Origin: Prostheceraeus crozeri
Lineage: Eukaryota; Platyhelminthes; Polycladida; Euryleptidae
Direction: 5' to 3'
DNA length: 64,000 nucleotides
Assembly (NCBI GenBank): GCA_907163375.1
Contig: CAJQUW010011528.1
Span: 62,001-126,000 of the forward strand
Shown here: positions 30,764-42,366 of the stretch, one piece after another
Position numbering within the stretch: position 1 is the stretch's first letter
How the letters are laid out: each line of letters starts with the position of its first letter
Notes under the pieces: generated by a model
Databases searched by the model: none
Seen by the model: only the letters and a program-made list of their open reading frames with translations
Told to the model about the DNA's origin: nothing
Position numbers and translations under genes: made by a program

Positions 30764-31466
30764 TTTAACTTTACTTGAACTAACTTCTCTTTAATTGTGT
30801 TCTCATTGATGTGTACAATGGTCTTTGTGATGCACTCTAGCTCTAACGGAGACTGAAATATAACTAACTATATTATTATAGCGGGCATTTGTTATCCTTA
30901 ATAATTTTTGTTTACTTTTTCCACCACTGCTAATTAATGACATAAATGGAAGCCGAGAACTAGTACCAATTGATAGAACTGAAAACTGTGGAGATTTGCA
31001 TTGACAACGTCAGTTCATGCTTATGGGATCATTTTGTTAATTTTTCCCGATGCACCTATATGTATATAGAAATACTCATAATTCACATTTTATTGGTTTT
31101 TTCCTAGTAATACTATGCTTTGTGTTATTGTGCCTTTTGCATCCAGTCAAGTGAATTATCCATATTGTCAAAATGCAGCCCAGTAACCTTTGTCGCATTA
31201 TTTTATGTGTTGATATTTCTCTTCCTTATTTTTATACCTGTTTATTGTATATTAAGATGTTTTTATACAAGATTTCTACATTTCTATACTTTTGAAAGCT
31301 GTTCTGCCTGCCAATATGAATTTTTAATCAGTGGTCAGTCTCTCTGAGGATGGTCAATGCATTTTGACCGAAGTGAATTACAACAATTAGAGTTCAATAT
31401 CAAAATTCTTCTCTCTTTCCACCACTCACGAAGTTGACATTCATTGTCCATTTCAGCCATACTGTA

Positions 31467-31686
31467 TCACTGTAAACCATCACCTCCTAAAATCGAGTAA
31501 ACCTGCATTCTAAAGCGCCACACACTAGAATTTTAGGAGGTTGCGTGAAATAGAATGCTGACATACTAAAGAGAACAATATCCCTAGTGCGCTAGCCTCC
31601 TAAAAATTTTTGCTTTAGGATTTTTTTATTAGTTACGAATAGTGTCTTGCTTTAGTGTGTGATTTAGGAGGTGCTGGTTTAGAGTG
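31467..31686. mobile_element. MITE with CACTGTAAACC termini
   Basis: CACTGTAAACCATCACCTCC, then TAAA, at the left pairs with the reverse complement of TTTAGGAGGTGCTGGTTTAG, then AGTG, at the right. TA flanks it. Internal CCTCCTAAAA / TTTTAGGAGG blocks repeat the terminal motif. It is about 220 bp and has no coding. Confidence 0.75.
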
Positions 31687-34086
31687 TAGCCTATTCAATT
31701 ACGTCACTCATCAAGAAAATGATGATAAGAAGTGGAGCAATGGCAATTTTAAGTCAAGATGTATAAGCTCTGATGCGAAAATGATGGATGACCAATGCAT
31801 GATTAAAAATTGAATTTCACCATCGATTATTAGCATGACATTTTATTCATCCTTCGTCCGATTACGTAATTAAATGTGTAAAATTGGCCTCAGCAGTGAT
31901 GGGATTTAGATACGTCACGCAGCCTCAAGAGCAGTTATGATAAGTGAAACAAAGCACCTGTAATTTCGATAGCATGTTACTCGTTTATTGATTGAGTTGC
32001 ATATTTATATCATAGCACTTACATTTTCTGAAAAAATACTCATTTTCTCGAAATTTTTCCAAAATTTCGCGATAGAGAAAGTATATCGCAAATTTTTACA
32101 GTACATCTTATACGATTGCCATCATCGATGTCATGAATCTTCATAAAACGCAAAGGCTACTGTACCGTAGCCTTAATTTAACTCTATTCAGACTCAATAT
32201 CTGTTGACAGGAAACTGTATAATTATGGAATGTGGAATTAGGTTGCTATGGGACAGGGGATGGGCCCCTGAAAAAGTCTTATTCTCGCCTATGGCCCATA
32301 ATTGATATGAGGAAGGAAGTGTGGGGTATCATTTTTTTCTCAAGAAAGATGTCATTTTGAAGCTTGAATGATTTAAATTTAATATTTGCCGGTGCCATAA
32401 TAATGGATTAAATAAATTTAGAGCAGCGCATGCACATTTATAATTGTTTGTTTTGTATGCTTAAATATTCTATAGGAAGTGTATGACGGTATACATGTGT
32501 ATACGACAGGCCCTATTTTTCAGGGTGAATATTAAGCATTACACGACCCGATGCAAGTAGATACATGCTCATCACGACGCGATGAAGTGGTAATTTAGTT
32601 ATTAAGCTTTGCGCTAGCCGCTTGGAGGACATGTCAAATTAAAATTGGTTTGCAGTGCAGCATAAAAAATTGATCGCAATTCATTAGGCAATTGAATAAA
32701 GAAGCAACATACATTGATTTATTGATCCATTGATGTATTGTTCTTTTTCTTGCCAGACGAGATTGTGTATCTTCATTTAGAGATCAAGAATTAGTCAATT
32801 AGACACCGATAGCAAAGCGAAACACGCTAAGTCAACTTGCTAAACATGAAACATCTGGAACAGCGGCAACAGCCGCAGTCAGCTGCTGTTTGATACTGGG
32901 GAATCATGTGAAAGACTTAGTAAATTACAGGTAGAATACTTAAGAAATTACCGTACAACTTGATGATATTGATAATGGTTAACGATCAAAAATATTTTAA
33001 GGAAGATTTAACAAGTGCTAAAAACAATTGGAAGTAGACATATGCATTTCTTTTGTTATGAAAACGGAAATATCATAGAGTAGGTATATTTGTAGGGTGG
33101 TAACTCGGCATTTATTGAATCCCCAATGTGTATACACTTTCGATTTTATTAAATGAACTCAAGGGAGATACAGGTGGTATTGTGTCCAAATGTGTGATAT
33201 GCAAATTTTTGCAGCCTGGCAGAAGTTACAAAGGAATTGAGTAATCATGATTGTAATGCAGAAGGAATGATGATATTTTACAGATTCTCATGACAGCCTT
33301 GGAGATATAATGTTTGTTAAACTAGCAATTCGATGGGTTCCTACTACTTTCATGCTCAACCTCAAGAGTGTCTTCTTAAGCGTGATCATATCACAGGCAA
33401 CCTGCTACTTGCAAAGCAAAATCACATAATCAAAGACAATGATTTCAATTAACTTTGAAAGTTGTAAATGGGTCCACATCACTATTCAGATTCAAGAAAT
33501 GAAACATGAATTCAGTGAATCATAAAATCATGCCGGTGAAAATTGAATTAAAACTTGAAATTTCAGCCAAGAAAGCACGGATAATATCGCGACTCTTTCA
33601 TGAAGACTTCCATTATAATACAATTCATGAAATTCCCTTGATAATCAGCTTGATTTCCGCTCAGTTATGATGCTTTTCAGCAAATATTCATTCCTTTTGA
33701 TATCCAAATTGTTTTATACTACCTATATAGGAGAGTCATCTCGGTAGTATATAAATTGTGAAAATTTGACTTTTTTCAAGGTGCTCAAATAATTTTTTGG
33801 ACCACGGGATTTTTTGTAATCTTAGCAAAAAGCTAAATCATTTCATATAATAATGTTCACATACATTTCATACTTATTTGAGTCGACACCTTATCTATAT
33901 ATCCTTACTCTATGAGAAATAAAATATTTTAAATTATTATCAATCTCACAAAACATTTCAACTCATTTCAATATCGACGATTTTCAAGTTTGTAAACATG
34001 AAAATCGCAAAAAAGTAACTGATTTTCCAATAACTCTGCTGATTGCTGACTTCTTTTCTATATCTTTCTTAACCGCTTCTGCACTA
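31687..34086. other. 2.4 kb of AT-rich sequence without recognisable genes
   Basis: There are no long frames, tandem arrays or transposon signatures. It may be intron or intergenic sequence, or very old repeats. Confidence 0.4.
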
Positions 34087-34092
34087 TCATAT
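34087..34092. repeat. Left target-site duplication TCATAT
   Basis: It matches TCAGAT at 59225-59230 with one mismatch. Six bases is the Polinton standard. Confidence 0.65.
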
Positions 34093-34586
34093 AGTAATGG
34101 GCAAACGACCGTTCCAGGACACCATAAAATTCAAAAAATAGTATCTTTAAAAACGACTAAATTCATGAATTTTGACCGTTTTTCAGGTTTTTAAGACCTA
34201 AATTCATAAATTTGGGCGTTTTTAAAAATACCCAATTATTCAAATTTTTCAAAATCTCAAATTTGAGAATTACAATTTTCACCCTTAAAATCATGACCGG
34301 TCCAGGACACCGAAAAAATCATAAAAGTTAAGAATCTCAAATTTGTGATTATGACATTTCACCCTTAAAATCATGACCGTTCTAGGACACCGAAAAAATC
34401 AGAAAAGTTGAGAATCTCAAATTTGAGATTAAGATCATTTTTTCTCTTTTAAATCATGACCATTCCAGGACACAATATCAGAAAAATTGGTATTTTTGAA
34501 AACGTCTAAATTCATGAATTTTATCCATCTTTCAGGTTTTTAAAATATGAGATAACTAAAATTATGTGACTAAAAATATTTCTTTA
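34093..34586. repeat. Left TIR of the Maverick (~494 bp)
   Basis: The arm is built partly of ~84-base units carrying CATGACCGTTCCAGGACACC, AAAAGTTAAGAATCTC and the palindrome CTCAAATTTGAG (near 34289, 34374 and 34455). The inner edge is ATATTTCTTTAA. Confidence 0.9.
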
Positions 34587-34858
34587 AGAATGTAACACAA
34601 TCTCTTACAATGCCTGTTATTGTTACTGCTTTGCACTCTGATGAACCTCCCAATTGTAGGGAACAGCTGATACCCGCATACATGATATAAATGCAGTTGC
34701 TTCTGGCATTCCTGAACCATTGCATTACAGAACAAGCAGCTGTTACCCGTATTAAAGATTAAAACGACGTGGAATATATTGCAGCATGTAGGAAGTAAGA
34801 CTTCATTTTACAATTTCATTAATCATAACCAGTGACTGTTTTCTTTCTTCATTGCAAA

Positions 34859-35272
34859 ATGCCAAAACGTGCTGCCGCGGAAGCTTTTTCGTTTTACATG
34901 CCGATTTTACTAAATTTAATTAAAGAAGAGCACAAGGAAACTGCGAATAAATACTTTGAAGAGTGGAGGTTAGAAATTCAATCGAGAAAGAAGAACAAAG
35001 TTGTGGACTCTAAAAAACAAGTGGAGGATATTACAGTAAAAATAGAACAGTATCTGACCACTGCTACAATTCCTCAGTTCAATGTTACAAAAGAACATTT
35101 CATTACCATCGAGGATAGTGCTACTATGATTTCAAAACTGATTGCAAGTGATAAAGTACACCATGGGTCGTTGCAGAGAAGTGCTGCTTATCAAGTTTAT
35201 GGGTTTAAAAGAATTCTGGAATTGAGTGACAATAAAAAAAAACAGATTTGTGGCAAACTTGGAACTATTTAG
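34859..35272 (+). CDS. Unrecognised Maverick protein
   Basis: The most plausible start is MPKRAAAEAF at 34859, although the frame is open 27 bases further. The product has about 137 residues, is basic and mostly helical, with a KKQICGKL end. It lies just inside the left TIR, the first + gene. I recognise no domain. 35273-35813 downstream holds no gene. Confidence 0.45.
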   Translation: MPKRAAAEAFSFYMPILLNLIKEEHKETANKYFEEWRLEIQSRKKNKVVDSKKQVEDITVKIEQYLTTATIPQFNVTKEHFITIEDSATMISKLIASDKVHHGSLQRSAAYQVYGFKRILELSDNKKKQICGKLGTI

Positions 35273-35813
35273 AATTTCCTATAACGTAAGTTATTGTTAT
35301 TTCTTGATAAACTTATCAGATCTAATTCTACCACACGCATTATTTTTAAATGCCCATTAGTTTTGTTAGAACACATTTTAAAGAAATCAAAATTTATATA
35401 GAAAAATTGAATCAACCGACAACTTTAGAAGAAATGAGGTTTGGCTCCCAAGATGAATGAACATAAACTGTGTTGTTTCACTTTTTAAGATATGTGCAAT
35501 GTACATACATATTTGATGCGTACATATTTATGAAGACTTCTTTATAAGTAGTAACGCATTTTGGATTATTTTGAAATGTAATTAAATTTTCTTTTGTTCT
35601 CCAGTCTACTGCCATGAGACTACCATCGTACAATTGTGTCATAAGATTGATTGTTGTATTATTATATTTGATGCAAAATACACTGCAGTTCTTTTTATTT
35701 TTCTGTACAAGACATTATTGCAGTTATTGGAATTTACTTCATTTAAAATGAATGATGAAAATCCGACAGTTATGCTGAGTAATATAGGTGATATATGACC
35801 TCAGGTTAATAAC

Positions 35814-36002
35814 ATGACTGAGTTCTTAAAATTATATGGGAAGCAAACAACTACAAATTTTGATCTAAAGAAAATTGCTAATCAATTACGAATAAAGAAT
35901 TTTCACATATTGATGAGAAATGAATTGCAGTTGATTAAAGATGTGCGAAGCACTAACTCTGCTAATAAACTGATTCCTTACAAATGTACCTTTTTAATTT
36001 AG
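35814..36002 (+). pseudogene. Duplicated N-terminal fragment of the protease gene
   Basis: The first ~45 residues nearly repeat the start of the protease at 36127 (EFLKLYGKQTTTNFDLKKI versus EFLKMHGKQTTTNFDLKKI), then diverge to a stop. No catalytic residue is present. Confidence 0.75.
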
Positions 36003-36126
36003 ATTAAATTAAATAATTTCAAAATCGAATAAGTAGTAAGGAAAGTCATCATTATGCGATAGGTTTTTAACTCAATACCCCCTCTGACTTCTAGGGTGTC
36101 CCTATAAGAATTTTTTTTATTATAAA

Positions 36127-36591
36127 ATGTCTAGCATTACCGAGTTCTTAAAAATGCATGGCAAACAAACAACTACGAATTTTGATCTAAAGAAAATCGG
36201 AAATCAATTGGGAATAGAGAATTTTCACATATTGATGACAGACGAATTACAATTGATTAAAAATAAGCCAACAGAAACCTTCGGTTCCCGGAACAAAGTT
36301 CCAACTATAAATTTGATAACAAATCTTCAAACATCAGATGAAAAAGGAGTACATTGGTCTGCAGGTACGTCTAATAAAAATGGAGATAATTACTATTTCG
36401 ACTCTTATGGACTTCCACCTACAAATGAAGTAAGAGAAATACTTGGAAATGGATCCTATAATACATTTCAAATTCAAAAACCAGGAACTACTTATTGTGG
36501 TCATTTATGTCTTTATGTTTCATTTAAATTACAAAAAGGAGTACCATTTCTTGATATTATGTTAGAATTGAATAATAATAATGATAATTAA
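36127..36591 (+). CDS. pro: Adenain-type cysteine protease (capsid maturation)
   Basis: The 154-residue frame fits the adenovirus-type (C5) protease of Mavericks, which cleaves virion precursors. Catalytic His is in GVHWSAG, the following acidic/Asn position in YYFDSYGLPP, and Gln and Cys in FQIQKPGTTYCGHLCLY. The frame looks intact. It lies convergent with the integrase, whose stop overlaps the end of this gene by four bases. Confidence 0.85.
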   Translation: MSSITEFLKMHGKQTTTNFDLKKIGNQLGIENFHILMTDELQLIKNKPTETFGSRNKVPTINLITNLQTSDEKGVHWSAGTSNKNGDNYYFDSYGLPPTNEVREILGNGSYNTFQIQKPGTTYCGHLCLYVSFKLQKGVPFLDIMLELNNNNDN

Positions 36592-37892
36592 AAATCGCTT
36601 CGTTGTAATTCATTTTGATAAAATCGGCCTCTGATATCTTCATCATCTAAATATTTGATTTCGTAAGTAATCGGATAAGTTTGGTTTATTTTACAAACTT
36701 CATATATTTCTTTAGTCCAATAGCCAACAAAACCTTTTTCAATTTTATTCTTATACTTAAATATTCTAACTCTATCTCCAATCTTAAATTTCGGCTTAAG
36801 TTTCTGCAAATTCGGATTACTCTCATTCTAATAATTATTTTCGAATATTTTTCTTCTTATCAAATCTGGATCGTCACAAGCATTCTTTGGAGTTTCTTCA
36901 ATACTTGAATGAATCTTATTGTTATACTCTTCTACAACTCCTGGTAATATCTTCAACCATTTCTGATTTCCTCCCTCAGTAAACTTCTTAAAAATTTTAT
37001 TTTTTAATGATCTGTTGAATCGCTCAATTACTACAGCCTTTCCTGCATTTTCATTTGAATAAACAGTTTCAAATAGTGGCTGAACATTTCCGTTATAAAA
37101 TTCCGACCCTTTATCAACAAACAATTTCCTTGGCTTTCTATTAGTTTCTTTAAAGATTTCTTCAAACGCATATTTAGCTGATAGACCACTTTTGTTTTTT
37201 AAAGGCTTTACCCAAGCGTATCTTGTATATAAATCTATAACGGTCAATGCGTACTTAAACCCTCCTTCATTCGGCATATGAATAAGATCAGCACTCCAAA
37301 TATCATCTTTATTAAATACTTTTACTTTCAATAAATATTTAGGCTTTCTGTATTCTTTATGAATTTCAGACGCGTAGGTTCGAGCGTTGCTCTCAGGCAG
37401 CTTTGCTGTCGTTTCAGAGTTATGACTTTTGTTTATCCCCTGACCGAATAATATTTTAGCTTGTAAAGCTTTCTTATCAAACATTCTTTCAATTCTTTCT
37501 CTAAATGTAGGATTTTGAATACTATCTAATTCTTGAATCATCTTCTCAACAGCTACATGACGAGAACTTAGGTCATGATTTCGATGAGCTAAATCATGTC
37601 TGTAAGCTGCTTCATCTACTCTGTTTATTGGTTCTTCACCTGGTTTCGGATTATTATTCTCATCTAGTCTTATATCTAATCGAGTTCCTGGGCCGGTATA
37701 TGAATGACCAGGAACATGTCTTTCTTTTGACTATTTACTCCAAATAAATCCAGGAAAGTTTTCTAATGTTTTTTGTATGTCACCTCCAATATGCTGACAA
37801 TTTGAGGTTTTATGTACTTTTAAGAGATAATTCAATAAATCTAAATTAGCAATTTTTAATTTAACTAAATTTTCGGAATTTGTAGAATTCAT
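36588..37892 (-). pseudogene. int: Integrase in one frame with an upstream phospholipase-A2-like domain
   Basis: One continuous minus frame of 434 codons is interrupted by only two TAG stops (37731-37733 and 36828-36830). After the first stop, SYTGPGTRLDI and EAAYRHDLAH match the Ca-loop and His-Asp motif of parvovirus-type PLA2. Then come HKEYRKPKYLLKV and the rve core: WSADLIHM, VDKGSEFYNG and ERFNRSLKN, giving D, D and E. The last 74 codons (FKIGDRVRIFKYK) form the C-terminal SH3/chromo-like tail. Integrase inserts the element; PLA2 in related viruses breaches membranes. Either a real fusion, or two genes brought into one frame by decay. Confidence 0.75.
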
Positions 37893-37980
37893 TTTTAAAG
37901 ATAAAATAAAATAAATGTTTTACCGAATAGAACCAAAGGTCCTGAGGTTATTACCTAATCATACTAGGACTTAGATATAT

Positions 37981-38433
37981 TCAAGAACCATCTTTAGTTT
38001 CTTTAATTTCTATTAAATCATCAATATTGTGGAGAATATTTTTGAGAACTCGTTTTCCTTCATCAACTAAATTTAATTTACTAATAAAATTATCTACTAC
38101 TCCTTCTGCAATAGCAACTTTCTCTAACTCTCTATTATGTCGTTTTTGTTCTTCTAATGCTGCCTTCTCTGATTTATTTTTATTTACTGCTTGGAAAATA
38201 CCAGCTGTCCCACCTGCGACACTACCGCAGCTTCTATGCCACCTATTATTAGAGGAATTAATGGGAGAATCCCGCCATTCTTTTCTTCTTGTAATTGAAT
38301 ATTCTCTATCATTGGTTTACTTATGTAATACTTTTTTTTTGTTAATCGTATTAGTTTTAGGCGTATTTTTGTCAACAATATTACGTAATTTTAATTCAAC
38401 AGTTTTATTATTATTACTTTTCGCTTGCGACAT
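37981..38433 (-). pseudogene. Small hydrophobic minor virion protein (Maverick PX-like), frameshifted
   Basis: The N-terminal ~38 residues are basic. After a shift, GGILPLIPLIIGGIEAA forms a Gly-rich hydrophobic segment. After a second shift, SVAGGTAGIFQAVNKNKSE and a helical KRHNRELEKVAI follow to a stop at 37981. Mavericks commonly encode such LPLL/AGG proteins next to the major capsid gene, thought to be membrane-active core peptides like adenovirus pVI/pX. The family name is inferred from this pattern. Confidence 0.6.
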
Positions 38434-38601
38434 TTTTAATAAAAAAATTTTAAGTTACGAAAAATTCGAATATATTCTAGCTATAAAAAATTTTTGAGTT
38501 AAGAATTTTTTATCTATTCTAGTTATGAAAAATTTCAAGTTATGAAAAAATTTTAAGTTACCAAAAATTTTAATTAACCTATAGAACTTTGCTCAGAGGC
38601 T

Positions 38602-39935
38602 TCAGCCGATCCTAGCCATCTTCCCATTAAGAATTTTAATAGAATATTTTACATCTTCTAGCAATAAACCATAAGCCATCAATGAAGTTGTGGAATCTTT
38701 CTTTTCAATATTAATTGTTACATCACAACCAGTCTCGATAATATCTTCAGATTGTGCGCTTAAATCGAAACAGAAAACAGAATATAAATATCTCCAATCT
38801 CCAGGAGTTAATTGTGGTTCAACTCCAAATTCTGTGCAAAGATTTCTATGAGCATCATATCCTTCCATAAATTGATTATTGGTATCCTCGAATCTTAATT
38901 AATCAATTGGATAACGGGTTTGATTTAAAGAAACTTGTAAACTTCGAATTGTGTTAATATGAAAAAGATTGTTGTTCTTATCAAAACATGGAGAATTATT
39001 TCTTTGAAAAGTTAGTAATAAATATCTTGGAGTATTCGCAATTCTAGCAAAATGCCAGTTAAATATTTGTTCGGAAAAAGTTACTGAACTAGCAGTACGC
39101 TTTAGAAAATTTACTGGAATTGGTTTGTTAGTATTTGATCTTTTTGCAATAGCTGTTTCAACCTCTAAACTAGGAGTAACATGCTTAATCCACCATTCAA
39201 GTCTATCAATTTTTAAATATGCTTTTTTCCAGTCTTACCAAAAAAGATTAATTCATTATTTGCTGTGCGATGAATTATTAATTTAAATTTTAATTGACAT
39301 GATATTTTGTCATAATCTAAATATCCGAATAATGGAGACAATGACCAATTTACTGTCTGTTTACTTTTCTTGTTAAATTCACGTCTTTCTTTATATGCAC
39401 TATTGTTTGTTTTATTTAAATGATTTGCAATATTTGCTACATCTTTCACAATTCCTGCGGCATCTGTTCCAGCGTTAGTTAAATCATCAACAATTATACC
39501 ATCATTAGTATCAGGAAACCAACCTTCGATTTCATGCTTTTTATTATTTTCACCAATTGTTATAAATCCAAGCATTGTATCAATTACACCTGGAGAATCA
39601 CTTATTGTTCCTATATTTTGAGTTGCAACATCTAAACGCATTTGTGTAAATAATCTTGGAAAAAAATTATACTCTAATGCAATATTATCGGTATCTGGTA
39701 ATGGTGTTGTAAAATTAGCATCACTATATAAAGAATATTCACAGTGTAAAAAGGATTCAGGTAAATATAAATAACTTTGCTGATTATCAACTTCAAAAAT
39801 TAGATCTCCTCCAGTATTTACTCTAGTGGAAGATCCAGGATTCATAGCAATTCTTATATAGTCATTCTTTTTTTGATTGTAACTGACGAACGGAGGATCG
39901 TCTAATCTAAATTTATTTTCGATAAGAGAAGACAC
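38602..39935 (-). pseudogene. mcp: Major capsid protein (double jelly-roll), one frameshift and one stop
   Basis: The frame starts MSSLIENKFRLDDPPFVSY, and 240 residues follow with strand-rich YLYLPESFLHCEYSLYSD and DYDKISCQLKFKLIIHRTA. A one-base shift near 39236 moves to DRLEWWIKHVTPSLEVETA and ARIANTPRYLLLTFQRNN. An in-frame TAA near 38897 is followed by AHRNLCTEFGVEPQLTPGDW and YLYSVFCFDLSAQSED. About 445 residues in all, normal for Polinton MCPs, which form hexon-like trimers. Confidence 0.8.
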
Positions 39936-40056
39936 TTTTATAAAAAATAATTTGACTTTTTTGTTTTTTCACACACAAAAAAAATTTTTACTAAAACACA
40001 ATTTTAGAATTTTACTAAAAAAATTTTACTAAAAAAATTTTACTTAAAAGTATATT

Positions 40057-40422
40057 TTATAATTTTGCTAGACCATTGCCTCTTATTTCTTCAATTGTTT
40101 TTTCATTATGTTTACTCTCAGACCCCACAGCTATGTTAGCAATTTTGTTTTTTGTTTCATCTGAAAGTTTTTTTAATTTTTTAGTCCTCCAGAATCATTC
40201 TTAAGTTTACGAATAGTTTCTAGTTGTTTTAATTCATTTTGAGACTTAACAGCATTTGATATTGCACTAGCTATATGATATTGCACCAGAAAATATACCA
40301 TCTCCTTCTTTTTGAATAGTTTCTACATTGTTATAATGATAAACAGATTTCATAGATGGTTCATGAGCAATTTTTTTATTTGAAGCAGAATGTGTAAGAT
40401 TGTGTTTATAAATTTTAAGCAT
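40057..40422 (-). pseudogene. Small minor virion-like protein, frameshifted
   Basis: The frame opens at ATG 40422, with VETIQKEGDGIFSGAIS. A shift near 40270 then gives SAISNAVKSQNELKQLETIR, and another near 40185 leads to the final IEEIRGNGLAKL. It sits between the capsid and fibre genes. I cannot name the family; the Gly-Ile-Phe/Ala-rich middle resembles small Maverick core peptides. Confidence 0.4.
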
Positions 40423-40468
40423 TTTTTAGGAATAAATTTGACTTTTGGAAAAAAATATTTACGACTGG

Positions 40469-40590
40469 TTAGTAACCTGAGGACCTTTGGTCCGATTAAG
40501 ATTTACGTGCGTCATCGGCTAAAGCCTCTGAACAAGGTTCGATAGGTTAGTAACCTGAGGACCTTTGGTCCGATCGAGATCTACGTTTGT
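40469..40590. repeat. Duplicated ~78-bp segment with GGACC-TTT-GGTCC hairpin
   Basis: TTAGTAACCTGAGGACCTTT, then GGTCCGAT, occurs at about 40469 and 40547. Each copy contains a perfect 5-bp stem with a TTT loop. A related inverted copy lies at 37926-37948 and a partial one at 35797. The second copy overlaps the 3' end of the fibre-like gene. Confidence 0.65.
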
Positions 40591-41461
40591 GAATGTCCAA
40601 CAACATCGTGATAACTTTATTAATTTTCCGTTGTACTTTATCTATTGCGTCAAGCAGCGTGTGATGTCTTTTAATTTCTTTTCTATTAACTTGCATTTTC
40701 TGCTGATTAATCTTCAACGCCGTTTTAAGAGCATTTAATTTAACTTTAAGAACATCTAACTGTTTTTTAACAGCATCAAACTGTTCTTTATTTTCTTTAG
40801 AGTTTTCTTGCAAATTTTTCTTTAATTCATTTTCTAAATTGATTTTAAGGTTTTTCATTTTATCAACTTTTTGATTAAGTGACTTTACTTCATTTATTGT
40901 TCTGTTCATCTTTTTCATTTGTTGAGTAATTTTAGAACTTAATTCATCAACACTTTTTTGGAATGTAGTTTGTAACTGCATTGAATTTTTTTTAATTCTT
41001 TCAGGTAGTTTTTCTATTTCATCTTCTAATTGTTCTTTCAATAATTTTATCTGATGTTTATTTTTAATGACTGCAGATTTTAAATTTATAGAAAGTAATA
41101 TTAAAATTTTTGATGGTTCTGAAATCTTTTTAAAAAGTTTTGCTATATCTGCTTCTAGCTCTCTATCCTTTTTATCAAGTTTTAATAATTTTTCGTTTAA
41201 TGATTTGTCATTAAGTTTTAGCAACTTTAATTCATTCATCAGTGGAACCAAAACATCGTTTATATATTTTTCTTTTAAGTCATTGATTTGTGTATCAACA
41301 TATTGCTTATTTGTTAACTCTGTATTTTGTTAGTGAAGAATAGAAAGATGCAATGGACCAGATAAAACGTCTCCAGTATTCATGATATAATTTTCTATTT
41401 CTATTTCTAATTCACGATTATTCGGGATATATGCACCTCCACCAACATTTGGTAACATCAT
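40547..41461 (-). pseudogene. Fibre-like coiled-coil protein with one in-frame stop
   Basis: The frame begins at 41461 (MMLPNVGGGAYIPN). NTGDVLSGPLHLS and, after a TAA, LTNKQYVDTQI form a repeat typical of phage-type tail fibres (GPL...TKQYVD). A coiled coil of about 190 residues, rich in Lys, Leu and Glu, follows to 40547. The last residues come from a repeat with a hairpin and may not be native. It is probably the receptor-contacting or stalk protein of the virion, by analogy only. The stop is just upstream of LTNKQYVD. Confidence 0.6.
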
Positions 41462-41562
41462 TTTTTAACAATAAAAATAATTTTTTTTCTCATTATAAAA
41501 AAAAATTTCTAATAAAATATTTTCTAATAAAAAAATAAAATTTTTTCTAGTAAAAATAAAAA

Positions 41563-42366
41563 ATGGAAATGTCTCAAATTTGTCAAGTTTGTAAGATGCG
41601 TTTTTTAAATCAAACGCTATTATATTCTCATATGAAAAACACACCATGTGGTATGCATATGAATCAATTTCAAAAAAATAATCAGCATAATAATGATATT
41701 CAACCGGAGCAAACATTACAAGGATTAAAGCATTTATTTATTTCAGATCAAGGACAAAATCTTTATACTGCTAGAAAAAATACACCTAGACAAAATACAC
41801 ATAGACAAAATAATCATTTAGATACAAAAAATAATTATGTAAATCAATGGATTAATACATGCGAAAATAGTTATTTGCCACAAAATAAACCTTTTGCTCA
41901 AAATAATCATGTAAATCACAATAATAAATCTGTGAAAGGTAATACGAAGAAATGTTCTGGTTGTAATAAAAATATAACGTCCAAAAATTTTGCACGTCAT
42001 TTAAAATTATGTGAACAACCAGAAGAGGTTAAAAAAGATAAAAAAGATAAACTAAAAGATCAGCTATGTCGTAATTGTAATAAATATTTTACAATTCAAG
42101 GAATTCCTAATCATTATAATTCTTGTATAAGTTCTACAAGACAATGTACAAGTTGTCAAGTTACTAAACCTAAGACAGAGTTTTGTGATAGTAAACATCA
42201 GTGTAAGGATTGTTTAAAAGAAAAAGTAAAATGTAGAGGTTGCCAAAAAATTATATTGAAGAAAAAATTTCCGCGACATGTAACACTTTGTCCGAAACTT
42301 AATCAAGATCTTAATCAAGGTCTTAATCAAAATTTTAATCAACATAATAATACAAATCTTATTTAA
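41563..42366 (+). CDS. Multi-zinc-finger protein
   Basis: The frame encodes 267 residues and is intact. It has an N-terminal C2H-type finger (CQVCKMRFLNQTLLYSH), a long Asn/Gln/His-rich linker, then CSGCNKNIT...HLKLC, CRNCNKYF...HYNSC, CTSCQ...CKDC and CRGCQKIIL...HVTLC, and Asn-Gln repeats at the end. It is likely a nucleic-acid-binding protein. It is divergent from the fibre-like gene; the ~100-base AT-rich gap must hold both promoters. Confidence 0.65.
   Translation: MEMSQICQVCKMRFLNQTLLYSHMKNTPCGMHMNQFQKNNQHNNDIQPEQTLQGLKHLFISDQGQNLYTARKNTPRQNTHRQNNHLDTKNNYVNQWINTCENSYLPQNKPFAQNNHVNHNNKSVKGNTKKCSGCNKNITSKNFARHLKLCEQPEEVKKDKKDKLKDQLCRNCNKYFTIQGIPNHYNSCISSTRQCTSCQVTKPKTEFCDSKHQCKDCLKEKVKCRGCQKIILKKKFPRHVTLCPKLNQDLNQGLNQNFNQHNNTNLI

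Noticed and set aside
37981-41461. Alternative genetic code to explain in-frame TAG and TAA stops in the Maverick
   Set aside because: Frameshifts occur in the same genes, and both TAG and TAA interrupt frames, which fits simple decay.
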